From the NCBI GenBank assembly GCA_038326165.1, contig JBBQJT010000067.1:1-13953 (forward strand): DNA of 13,953 nt, read 5' to 3'. Made by a program: the position numbers and the translations under genes. The notes under the pieces are model-generated. The model saw nothing but the letters and a program-made list of their open reading frames with translations, searched no databases and was not told where the DNA came from. The DNA is from JAEUUM01 sp038326165 (GTDB taxonomy: Bacteria; Bacteroidota; Bacteroidia; Chitinophagales; Saprospiraceae). This document shows positions 1 to 6,379 of the stretch, one piece after another. Each line of letters begins with the position of its first letter. The stretch's first letter is position 1.

Positions 1-1281
1 TTACTTGGGTGGTTTTAGACACATCATGAATACGCCATCACCTGTATAAAGATACCCTGTTTCAGGATCAGCGATCATATTGATGTAGCCAAATGTAGAA
101 GATGAGTATTTTTTGTAATTGGGGGTACGGTATTGCCAGAACTGCTTACCTGTACTTGCTCTTAATCCAAATATTGCCCCGTAACTTCCACTATCGGTGC
201 CCATGATAAATACATTGCCGTCTGCATAGGCAGGACCCAATCCTCCTCCGTACTTTTTATCAGGATCAGTCTCCCAAATTGTATTGCCTGTATTAACATC
301 AAGTGCTTTGAAGCGGTATCCATCATCTTTGACAAATATTTTATCTCCAACAATCAAATTTTTAGTAAAATAATAACTCTCTCCTAAAAATCTTCTACTC
401 CATATCTTATTGCCTGTAGCTATGTCAAACATGAATACTTCATTTGAGCCTTGATAATATACTTTGTCTCCTAATATTTGGGGAGTATAGATTGCTCCTA
501 TTCCAGTTTGCTCAATATCCTCTTTCTTCCATTCTAGCTTTTTTTGCGTCATGTTGAAGCAATAGAAGTCTACCTTGCCATCTCCTTTTTTAAAACTATA
601 GCTCCTATTTGAAAACAATAATAGTGTATCACCACTTGATTCAATATACGCGGAAGGCGCTTCAACCAATGGATAGTAGGTATCCTCACTGAATATGGCG
701 AGTAAGGTGTCAATTTCTAATGTTTCTATGTTTATTCTAGTTAAATGGTGTGTAGTGCTATCCTTTTTTTCATTGTAAGGGATCACATTAACGAAGACCC
801 ATTCCCCAAAACCTGACATCCGCGGATCACACGCGCCATTTGGAAAAATACGAAAATCAATAGATCCTGTGATAAAACCATCTGAATCATTTCGAATGTT
901 TAGACAATATTCTTGTTTAAATACTATTTTAGTTTCTTTTTGGTAAAAGCCCAAAGAGCGAGAGGATTGATATTTGCAAGATCCATTCGTATTCCAAAGT
1001 GTTTGCCCAGTAAGTTTATTTACTTTATGAATTGGTTCGCCGTATACAGTCAAATTATTGCTAAAATATAATCCGTCTCCATGTAACTCAGGATCCATTG
1101 AAAACCCATAGGTAAAATCCGGTAACATTGGGATCTGCCATACCATAAAAGTATCTTTTGGCACCACCATACTGTCACAAGGTGGATTGGTGCATGGTTC
1201 AGGGCTTGGCATGTCTTTCTTGTGGCAAGAACATAATACAATGCAAAACAAAATTGCAGTTTTAATGAATGAGAACTTCAT
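1..1281 (-). CDS. Lipoprotein with PQQ-like beta-propeller repeats
   Basis: This is probably a membrane-anchored beta-propeller lipoprotein of 426 residues. Its N-terminus is a lipoprotein signal peptide: basic residues, a hydrophobic stretch and the lipobox LCSC at residues 16-19, so Cys19 would be lipidated. The body carries the recurring TG-x-x-x-W pattern of PQQ-like (quinoprotein dehydrogenase-like) blades: TGQTLW near 91, a weaker KKLEW near 247, TGNKIW near 289, TGNTIW near 331 and TGKQFW near 378. No catalytic residues of a PQQ dehydrogenase can be identified, so a binding or scaffold role is more likely than enzymatic activity. I start at the ATG at 1281 rather than one nine codons upstream (1308), because that ATG lies in a GC palindrome and only the later start gives a normal lipoprotein signal. 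The stop codon is the first three bases of the window, so the gene is complete. It follows the lipase-like gene by 57 bases and is probably co-transcribed with it. The substrate or partner is unknown. Confidence 0.85.
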   Translation of the reverse strand: MKFSFIKTAILFCIVLCSCHKKDMPSPEPCTNPPCDSMVVPKDTFMVWQIPMLPDFTYGFSMDPELHGDGLYFSNNLTVYGEPIHKVNKLTGQTLWNTNGSCKYQSSRSLGFYQKETKIVFKQEYCLNIRNDSDGFITGSIDFRIFPNGACDPRMSGFGEWVFVNVIPYNEKKDSTTHHLTRINIETLEIDTLLAIFSEDTYYPLVEAPSAYIESSGDTLLLFSNRSYSFKKGDGKVDFYCFNMTQKKLEWKKEDIEQTGIGAIYTPQILGDKVYYQGSNEVFMFDIATGNKIWSRRFLGESYYFTKNLIVGDKIFVKDDGYRFKALDVNTGNTIWETDPDKKYGGGLGPAYADGNVFIMGTDSGSYGAIFGLRASTGKQFWQYRTPNYKKYSSSTFGYINMIADPETGYLYTGDGVFMMCLKPPK

Positions 1282-1298
1282 AATATTTAGTTTAAATA

Positions 1299-1318
1299 TG
1301 GGGGGCATATGCCCCCCA
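1299..1318. repeat. Perfect 20-bp GC palindrome between two exported-protein genes
   Basis: The sequence TGGGGGGCATATGCCCCCCA is a perfect palindrome. It lies between the stop of the lipase-like gene (1339) and the start of the lipoprotein gene (1281). In the minus-strand transcript it can fold into a stem of 7-8 G-C-rich pairs with a small ATAT or CATATG loop, followed by an A/T-rich but not U-only run. It could be a leaky intrinsic terminator that lowers expression of the last gene, an mRNA-stabilising 3' end, or a protein-binding site. The sequence does not decide between these. Confidence 0.7.
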
Positions 1319-1338
1319 CACTATAGTTTACAGAATTA

Positions 1339-2940
1339 CTATTTCTCATCTGTTTTAAAAAAGGAACCAACACCTCCATCATAAATCAAATTCAATGAAG
1401 TTTTGGTATTGACGTCATTGCGCATCTGCATGTGGGAAGAGTTAACCATCGGTCTTGGAGGTGCAGTAGCGAATGGGATATTGCTTGCGGACTCAGCAAG
1501 TACTACTCCGTCACTTTCTTTTTCCCATTTAGTTGTAGTTATTTTATTTTTTAAAAAGCAAATTAATGCAGAACTTGGATCAGATTCACATTCACTGTCT
1601 AAGGTAATGAGGGTTTCAGTTTTTTGGCCAGTTATTTCATTCTTGCAAACACAGTATTTCTTAGTGGTTAGAGTAACGCCCTTTGAACCAATTATGGCTT
1701 TATACTGATCGTCAAATCGGTCAAACCAATCAACACCATTCTGATAAAGATCATAAACCAACTTTTTCTTTTTGGCTTCTGAAGTCCAATAATCACATTT
1801 TATTGCATACAACGGTAAAGTTATTGGTGTTGGTATGTATCCCACCCAATTATTACACCAATACTTTTTCTTGTCCTCAGCATACTCATAATGTCCTTTC
1901 CATTCTGCAGCCTTAGCAATATAATCTAGTTTTAATAAGTCAAATTGTGTAATTAAAGCATTGTCATCATTGGCTTGAAAGTGTTCAAATTCATTCGGTG
2001 ATTGGCTGAAATAAAGTACTGTTCTGAGCATTAAATTTTGTGGTGGCTCAACACCATAAAAGGCAACTTTAGGAAAAGAAACAAAGTCAGGATTGGCAGG
2101 ACATCCATTGTTGATAGCTGTTAAATCTGAGGCACCCACAGCATAGCTGTTTGTTATATTAGGTGTTTCAAATTCTGTTATCAAAGGGACCACAATACCA
2201 CTAAATTGATCACAAAGTTTTTGAATATCTACAACTGTTTGAAAGGTAAACCCCAAAAAATTAAAAGTTAATGCTTGTTGAATTTTTCCACCTCCCAAAC
2301 TTACGCACATGTCTGAAGCCATCGCTACGAACATTGTTTTGTTATTGATAATCCTAGCTCCTTGATTGGGAGTACCGAATGTAACTATACCACCAAAACC
2401 AAGTTGAGCTTTAGGTAAATTGTCGTAACACAATTCAGTATTTAAAAGACTCCTACTGACCACACCTCCTTGGCTATGGGCAATAATAAAATTCTGCCCT
2501 GGATCTTCAATGGGAGTTAAACCCAATTGGCTACCTCTAACCCCCTCGATTACATCTTCAAGATTGGTGACAGCCGGATCCAAACCATCTTCATTATAGG
2601 TAAAATTCTCATTTGACTTTAACTTTCGTGCAGAGAAATCTACATTGGGTTTATTGTGTTGAGAAATGAACGCTGCCTGACCCCATGTGCCACTTGTTCC
2701 ATTTAGTCCGTGTACCCAAAAAACGTGTCTTTCAAAATCTGTAGCAGGGCCAGCTGGTGGGTTAGGTTGATTGATTGTTATTTCAGGTGTCGGGATTTGC
2801 ATGGTAGGGCCATCGTTCACAATGTCACGTCTTTGGGTCTGACCATCGCTATTGTTATTGCCATTATTACCTACTTGGGCTATCATTGTTGAGCTTGTAA
2901 GCATACTCAACAAAAAAATTATGCTAAATATTGTTTTCAT
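1339..2940 (-). CDS. Secreted lipase-like alpha/beta hydrolase
   Basis: This 533-residue exported protein has the alpha/beta hydrolase layout of bacterial lipases and esterases. A signal peptide occupies residues 1 to about 21 (basic start, hydrophobic core, cleavage near MIA/Q). A low-complexity Asn/Pro-rich linker follows to about 68. The oxyanion-hole segment WVHGLNG is at 75-81, the nucleophile elbow AHSQGG at 154-159 (Ser156), and the lipase-typical TFGTPNQG at 187-194. The likely acid is Asp477 in SDGVV, and the likely histidine is His503 in SSHMQMRN, the usual order at the end of such enzymes. About 280 residues lie between the TPNQG segment and the acid, far more than in a minimal lipase. 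This part is Cys- and Trp-containing and probably forms a cap or extra domain. There is no type IX sorting domain at the C-terminus. The gene starts 21 bases after the stop of the T9SS-cargo gene. Substrate unknown; a lipid or ester is inferred from the fold. Confidence 0.85.
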   Translation of the reverse strand: MKTIFSIIFLLSMLTSSTMIAQVGNNGNNNSDGQTQRRDIVNDGPTMQIPTPEITINQPNPPAGPATDFERHVFWVHGLNGTSGTWGQAAFISQHNKPNVDFSARKLKSNENFTYNEDGLDPAVTNLEDVIEGVRGSQLGLTPIEDPGQNFIIAHSQGGVVSRSLLNTELCYDNLPKAQLGFGGIVTFGTPNQGARIINNKTMFVAMASDMCVSLGGGKIQQALTFNFLGFTFQTVVDIQKLCDQFSGIVVPLITEFETPNITNSYAVGASDLTAINNGCPANPDFVSFPKVAFYGVEPPQNLMLRTVLYFSQSPNEFEHFQANDDNALITQFDLLKLDYIAKAAEWKGHYEYAEDKKKYWCNNWVGYIPTPITLPLYAIKCDYWTSEAKKKKLVYDLYQNGVDWFDRFDDQYKAIIGSKGVTLTTKKYCVCKNEITGQKTETLITLDSECESDPSSALICFLKNKITTTKWEKESDGVVLAESASNIPFATAPPRPMVNSSHMQMRNDVNTKTSLNLIYDGGVGSFFKTDEK

Positions 2941-2961
2941 TTTATTCTATTGTTGGATGAG

Positions 2962-4053
2962 TTAATTTTTTATGAACCTTTTGGTATGAGTTCCTTGAGC
3001 AGATTTAATTTGGATCAAATATGTGCCTGTTTTCAATAATGATGAAGCTAATTGATGATCAAGATTGTAGGCCAAATTAGTAGCGCTTATAATTTGCTTG
3101 CCTGAGATATCAAAAATATAGGCATCAAATACCTCATTTGTAACACCCGGCACATTCACAATAATATCCGAATTGGTAGGAATCGGATATATTTTAGGCT
3201 CTGACAAATTTCGACTTTCTAAACTTTCCTCTTCAAAAATCATCAATGATTTATCAATGGAATTTTCTCCCTCAGAAGTGATAGAGGTAATTTTGGCTGA
3301 AATATTCGGTGGGTTACTACCTAGATATTGATTGGTAAAATAAGTCTCTTCACATTTGCGCAATCTGCCACCTTTTAACATCGGCAAGTAGCTTGCATCC
3401 ATTCGGTATATTTGAACAAAACTGCCCGGAAACAATTCTGCCAACCTAATTTCACTTTCTGAAATAATTCTTCCATTCTTATATTCTGTTTGTTTGACAG
3501 TTTGTTTATTTGGAATCAGAACAACTTTAAAAGTGTCATTATAGATTTCATAAGTAGGACTTCCATTGTTACTATAAACGTTGGTAACAAAACCTGCGGT
3601 GTTTAGACTTATCATATCTAATTGTGATGGTGCAGTGACAGGTGGGGTTTTGAATTTTAAATTAACCTCATCATTTGGCACAATAAACATTTCCAAATTT
3701 TCTGAACTTATAGGCGCAGTATGCAGTATTGATCCAGTGTTATCCACAAGTGAAGTACCATTAATGCTCATAAAACTGCCATAAACTTTGGAGGGCCAAT
3801 CATTTGAACCACCCATAGGCTCCAAATAAGTCTCTTGAACGGAATAATTATTACTCTGATCAATGCGTTTAACAGTTGTGGAGTATTCTGTATAAGGCTT
3901 TACTGTCGCAATATCAAATGCGGTAATACTATCAAGATTCATTGTGCTTGGAACTGAATAACTTACTTCCTTTCTGGCATTGTACTGATATACCATTTTG
4001 AACTGGCTTTGTGCTTGAATAAATTGTGGCACCAAAAAAGCAACAATACCCAT
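2962..4053 (-). CDS. Secreted protein with type IX secretion C-terminal sorting domain; start uncertain
   Basis: I do not recognise the main domain of this 363-residue protein. The last 75 or so residues are a T9SS type A sorting domain: KIYPIPTNSDIIVNV at 287-301, then FDISGKQII at 314-322, and a terminal strand LKTGTYLIQIKS with a basic ending TKRFIKN. Such proteins cross the outer membrane by the type IX system and stay on the surface or are released. The region from about 16 to 285 is Ser/Thr/Asn-rich and beta-like. The only in-frame ATG, at 4053, leaves a signal peptide without its basic N-region (MGIVAFLVPQFIQA/Q). The codons just upstream read RYFSGAKIILC, which supply the missing charges and hydrophobic length. 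Further upstream in this frame the heptamer repeat is open, but a TAG at 4156-4158 closes it. The natural start may therefore be the ATG at 4190, joined through a variable number of heptamers. It is first in the likely operon with the lipase-like gene. Confidence 0.8.
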   Translation of the reverse strand: MGIVAFLVPQFIQAQSQFKMVYQYNARKEVSYSVPSTMNLDSITAFDIATVKPYTEYSTTVKRIDQSNNYSVQETYLEPMGGSNDWPSKVYGSFMSINGTSLVDNTGSILHTAPISSENLEMFIVPNDEVNLKFKTPPVTAPSQLDMISLNTAGFVTNVYSNNGSPTYEIYNDTFKVVLIPNKQTVKQTEYKNGRIISESEIRLAELFPGSFVQIYRMDASYLPMLKGGRLRKCEETYFTNQYLGSNPPNISAKITSITSEGENSIDKSLMIFEEESLESRNLSEPKIYPIPTNSDIIVNVPGVTNEVFDAYIFDISGKQIISATNLAYNLDHQLASSLLKTGTYLIQIKSAQGTHTKRFIKN

Positions 4054-4061
4054 ACAAAGTA

Positions 4062-4190
4062 TTATCTTAGCTCCACTAAAATATCTAAAGATGCTGGATG
4101 CTGGATGCTGGATGCTGGATGCTGGATGCTGGATGCTGGATGCTGGATGCTGGATCTAATCCACCGCATCAACGTGCTTTGTGTTTTCAT
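4062..4190 (-). other. Upstream reading frame through the heptamer repeat (candidate true start of the T9SS-cargo gene, out of frame here)
   Basis: The ATG at 4190-4188 begins MKTQSTLMRWIR and is read straight into the heptamer repeat. In the present sequence this frame ends at a TAA at 4064-4062 after 42 codons, eight bases before the ATG at 4053. The distance from 4190 to 4053 is 137 bases, two more than a multiple of three. One added heptamer, or two lost, brings the ATG into frame with the T9SS-cargo gene. The resulting N-terminus would have Lys and Arg residues, a repeat-encoded linker of PASSIQH units, then the hydrophobic segment. With the current count, the product could only arise by reinitiation at 4053 or from subpopulations with another count. 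That this ATG is used is inferred from the putative promoter at 4260-4288 and from the missing N-region of the shorter start. Confidence 0.5.
4090..4155. repeat. Heptamer tandem repeat, 9 full copies of GATGCTG plus GAT
   Basis: Nine perfect, uninterrupted copies of GATGCTG run from 4090 to 4152, followed by a partial GAT to 4155. On the minus strand the unit reads CAGCATC, and three units (21 bases) encode PASSIQH in every phase without a stop codon. Seven is not a multiple of three, so each gain or loss of a unit shifts the frame. Perfect short tandem repeats of this kind are prone to slipped-strand mispairing. The repeat lies downstream of the putative minus-strand promoter and within the presumed 5' coding region of the T9SS-cargo gene, so length change would act on translation rather than on promoter spacing. 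Confidence 0.97.
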
Positions 4191-4193
4191 GAT

Positions 4194-4208
4194 CTTAAAT
4201 TTTTTAAG
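4194..4208. repeat. AT-rich inverted repeat just before the upstream ATG
   Basis: CTTAAA and TTTAAG flank a three-base TTT spacer. The repeat sits four bases upstream of the ATG at 4190 on the minus strand. It makes the leader immediately before this ATG A/T-rich, which is common at Bacteroidota starts that lack a Shine-Dalgarno sequence. It may also form a weak hairpin in the leader. No function is demonstrated. Confidence 0.5.
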
Positions 4209-4259
4209 TTATTTAATTAAATTACATCAAGCCCGGCCGGATATTGATTTCACAAAGTT

Positions 4260-4288
4260 CAAACTTATAAAATTAAAAAAATGGACAA
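4260..4288 (-). promoter_or_regulatory. Candidate Bacteroidota promoter for the exported-protein operon
   Basis: On the minus strand TAAGTTTG (4267 to 4260) matches the phylum's -7 consensus TAnnTTTG exactly. A TTG (4288 to 4286) lies 18 bases upstream, close to the usual place of the -33 element. Transcription would begin near 4253, giving a leader of about 60 bases to the ATG at 4190 and about 200 bases to the ATG at 4053. The short leader favours 4190 as the intended start. The -33 TTG is inside the dyad at 4283-4296, so a protein bound there would block this promoter. Confidence 0.5.
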
Positions 4289-4296
4289 GTTTGTCC
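4283..4296. promoter_or_regulatory. Operator-like dyad 1 (GGACAA-GT-TTGTCC)
   Basis: GGACAAGTTTGTCC is a perfect 6+6 inverted repeat with a two-base spacer. It is the first of three related dyads between the divergent operon and the XRE-like gene, and it overlaps the -33 element of the candidate minus-strand promoter. Its size suits a dimeric helix-turn-helix repressor. The neighbouring XRE-like protein is the obvious candidate ligand, by inference from position. Confidence 0.65.
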
Positions 4297-4313
4297 TTTT
4301 GGGGTTTTCTGAT

Positions 4314-4328
4314 AGACAATATTTGTCC
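4314..4328. promoter_or_regulatory. Operator-like dyad 2 (AGACAA-TAT-TTGTCC)
   Basis: AGACAATATTTGTCC repeats the arms of dyad 1 with one mismatch and a three-base spacer. Its centre is 31.5 bases from that of dyad 1, close to three helical turns, so proteins on both sites would face the same side of the DNA. Confidence 0.6.
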
Positions 4329-4374
4329 AGATTTGGCCTTTTTTAAACATTTTTCTACTTTTTTGTCATGAAAT

Positions 4375-4388
4375 AGACAAGTTTGTCC
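4375..4388. promoter_or_regulatory. Operator-like dyad 3 (AGACAA-GT-TTGTCC), next to the XRE-like gene start
   Basis: AGACAAGTTTGTCC matches dyad 1 except for its first base and ends 23 bases before the ATG of the XRE-like gene. An extra half-site TTGTC lies at 4363-4367. The centre is 60.5 bases from dyad 2. A bound protein here would cover the expected promoter or translation start of the regulator gene, which fits autoregulation. I could not assign a convincing plus-strand -7/-33 pair. Confidence 0.65.
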
Positions 4389-4411
4389 ATTTTGCATAAA
4401 ATTTCGCAAAT

Positions 4412-5386
4412 ATGTCAGATCTACAATTGGATTTTTTCAACAAGCTTTCGGCACTTGTAGGGTCTAAAATTCTGCTTGCAAAGCAAATTTCTGAAATCTT
4501 GCCTACCAGCCTTAAAACTGCAGGTAGAAAAATAGCTGGAACTACTGAACTCACTATGGTTGAACTTCACAAACTCGCCGCTTTCTTTCATATTTCATTG
4601 GATGAACATTTTGGATTCATCAAAAACCAATACACATTTGAGTTTGCAGCCCTTGGCAATCATAATCTTACCCTGCTCAATTTTCTGAATCCAATATATG
4701 CCGACTTAAGTATGCTTAGAGCTGTACCCAACGTCGAGATATGGTATGCAAGTCAAGAATTGCCTTTCTTTTATTACCTCAAATATCCCAATCTGAGCTA
4801 TTTCAAGCTGTATAGCCTTTTGTTGGGCAACAGACGTGACACTCCTGATGACTTGAAATCACTTGCTAATTTTCAACGCTCTTTCTCTAATGAGGTTTTG
4901 AAGATGATTCCACTCATCAACCAATATTATCTCAATACCAAAAGGTACGAAATATGGAATCTCAACGTATTGACCAATACCCTCAATCAACTCAAATACT
5001 ATTTTCTGTCAGGCCAACTCGGTGACAAAGCAAGTGTAATGCTTATATTGTCCGAATTCAAACAGATGATTGCTGACATTCATGACATGGCTACTGACCA
5101 TTCAAGTAATGCCACCATGAATCTGTATCACAATGAGATTATTCACACCAATAATGCAATCACCGTTAAGAATCCATATCAACCTGTGGTTTATGTAACT
5201 TTCAACAATCCAAATTATTTTAAGATTGTTGATCCAGCTTTTATTCAATATACCTACGAATGGCTCGATGTCCTCTTGTACAAGGCAACACCACTCACCA
5301 ACGGATCCGAAAAAGACATCAAATACTTCTTCCGATCCTTGAATGAATCCATTGATCGCATATTGTCTAAGATTGAAGCCGAATAG
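4412..5386 (+). CDS. XRE-like DNA-binding protein with long C-terminal region of unknown function
   Basis: This 324-residue protein is probably a transcriptional regulator. Residues about 8-68 fit an XRE/Cro-type helix-turn-helix: helix LAKQISEIL near 22-30, a recognition-helix segment SLKTAGRKIAG at 33-43, and the family-typical ending ELTMVELHKLAAFFHISLDEHF at 46-67, where the helix leads into the 'vsld' turn. The remaining 255 residues have no motif I can name. They are rich in Leu, Tyr and Asn, look mostly alpha-helical, contain no obvious membrane segment, and could be a ligand-sensing or dimerisation region. The start at 4412 is the first ATG and lies 23 bases after dyad 3. The gene ends in tandem stops, TAG TAA. 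It is divergent from the exported-protein operon and shares its control region, so local control of that operon and of itself is the simplest role. Calling it an XRE-type regulator is moderately sure; its effector is unknown. Confidence 0.75.
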   Translation: MSDLQLDFFNKLSALVGSKILLAKQISEILPTSLKTAGRKIAGTTELTMVELHKLAAFFHISLDEHFGFIKNQYTFEFAALGNHNLTLLNFLNPIYADLSMLRAVPNVEIWYASQELPFFYYLKYPNLSYFKLYSLLLGNRRDTPDDLKSLANFQRSFSNEVLKMIPLINQYYLNTKRYEIWNLNVLTNTLNQLKYYFLSGQLGDKASVMLILSEFKQMIADIHDMATDHSSNATMNLYHNEIIHTNNAITVKNPYQPVVYVTFNNPNYFKIVDPAFIQYTYEWLDVLLYKATPLTNGSEKDIKYFFRSLNESIDRILSKIEAE

Positions 5387-5473
5387 TAATAAGGAATCTA
5401 TATTGTATTTGGGCAATGCCAAAAGTGAGAAGACAGCATAAGTCAAGGAAAAGCCCAACTTGAAGTAAAAAAA

Positions 5474-6379
5474 CTATTCTTTTGGAAGTTTTATCAAATA
5501 TTTCTTCTTGCCAGAATTTTGCAATCCATTAGAAATTAACCAGGGGTTGTATATTTTTAACATTCGGTAATTCACTCCAAATGATTTGGCAAAATCACCC
5601 CAATTGGAAACGGAACTGTCTACGCTTACTTCAGTGTACTTGTTCAATGGTTTGTACAATGGTCCATCATCGGTAGCAAAGCCATATTGATCTGGATGCT
5701 GCATGACTTCCTTTATAGCAATCAATCTCAATACATATCTCAGTGTTTCTGTATTTAAGTTGAGTTCATAATAATCAACAGCTCTTTGATTGTTCATTTC
5801 CTTTTGTAAGCCGGCAGGGCCCATATTGTACGCTGCTGCTGCCAATGACCAAGTGCCAAACTTTTCTTTTAATCTACCCAGCATTTTACAAGCAGCAAAA
5901 GTGGATTTTTCTAAATGATTGCGTTCATCAACATCTTCGTTTACTTCTAGACTGTAATCCTTTGCAGCAGCATTCATCATTTGCCATAAACCTTTAGCTC
6001 CTGAAGGAGAGGTGGCGTATGCGAAGGAACTTTCTGCAGCCACTATATATTTCAAGTCATCAGGGAGTCCTTGTTCTTTTAATATTTGCTCTATAAAGGG
6101 GAAATATCGCTTGGATTTTTTGATCATAAGCAAGGTGTTTGAGTGCCAATATGCATTTACCAATAGCTCTCTCTCTAAACGCTCCAATGCATCCCAATTG
6201 TCCATAGGGACTTTCTCCTCAGCGAAAGTATAGCTTTTGCTCAAATCCAGTGTTTTGACATCAGCATAGCTGTATTGTCCTTTGTCTAGGGTTCCTTTTG
6301 TCTCAGTTTTAAGCCATATTCCGGCTGACACCAGAACAAACATCAGCCCTGAAAGCAAATATATTTTTGATTCTTTCAT
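5474..6379 (-). CDS. Lytic murein transglycosylase (GH23, MltD-like), membrane-anchored
   Basis: This 301-residue enzyme should cleave the beta-1,4 bond of peptidoglycan between MurNAc and GlcNAc, forming 1,6-anhydro-MurNAc in the periplasm. A hydrophobic segment at about 6-23 is an uncleaved anchor or signal, with no lipobox. The SLT domain spans about 88-220. It has the catalytic Glu116 in AAESSF, the conserved SPSGAKGLWQMM at 124-135, and AAAYNMGPAG at 181-190, all typical of family 1 lytic transglycosylases. The last 55 residues (247-301, with DFAKSFGVNYRMLKIYNPWL) resemble one degenerate LysM repeat that would hold the enzyme on peptidoglycan. Its ATG overlaps the stop of the DUF2480 gene by four bases (ATGA), indicating translational coupling in the scpB-DUF2480-transglycosylase cluster. 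Relatives such as MltD carry several LysM repeats, so this is a short version. Family assignment is secure, the exact subfamily is not. Confidence 0.93.
   Translation of the reverse strand: MKESKIYLLSGLMFVLVSAGIWLKTETKGTLDKGQYSYADVKTLDLSKSYTFAEEKVPMDNWDALERLERELLVNAYWHSNTLLMIKKSKRYFPFIEQILKEQGLPDDLKYIVAAESSFAYATSPSGAKGLWQMMNAAAKDYSLEVNEDVDERNHLEKSTFAACKMLGRLKEKFGTWSLAAAAYNMGPAGLQKEMNNQRAVDYYELNLNTETLRYVLRLIAIKEVMQHPDQYGFATDDGPLYKPLNKYTEVSVDSSVSNWGDFAKSFGVNYRMLKIYNPWLISNGLQNSGKKKYLIKLPKE

Noticed and set aside
1..1281. PQQ-dependent dehydrogenase
   Set aside because: Only the blade pattern is present. The protein is short, and the residues that bind PQQ and metal cannot be identified.
4090..4155. 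CRISPR-like array
   Set aside because: The units are 7 bases and directly adjacent with no spacers, so this is a microsatellite.
4009..4371. Plus-strand reading frame containing repeated MLDAGCW units
   Set aside because: It is only the heptamer repeat read in the opposite direction, antisense to the start of the T9SS-cargo gene. Its non-repeat parts resemble no protein, and it runs over the operator region.
5102..5458. Minus-strand open frame overlapping the end of the XRE-like gene
   Set aside because: It is antisense to a longer coding region with a recognisable domain and has no protein-like features of its own.
5691..5704. Another stretch resembling the heptamer (CTGGATGCTG) in the transglycosylase gene
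   Set aside because: It is a single copy inside well-conserved coding sequence and can be chance.
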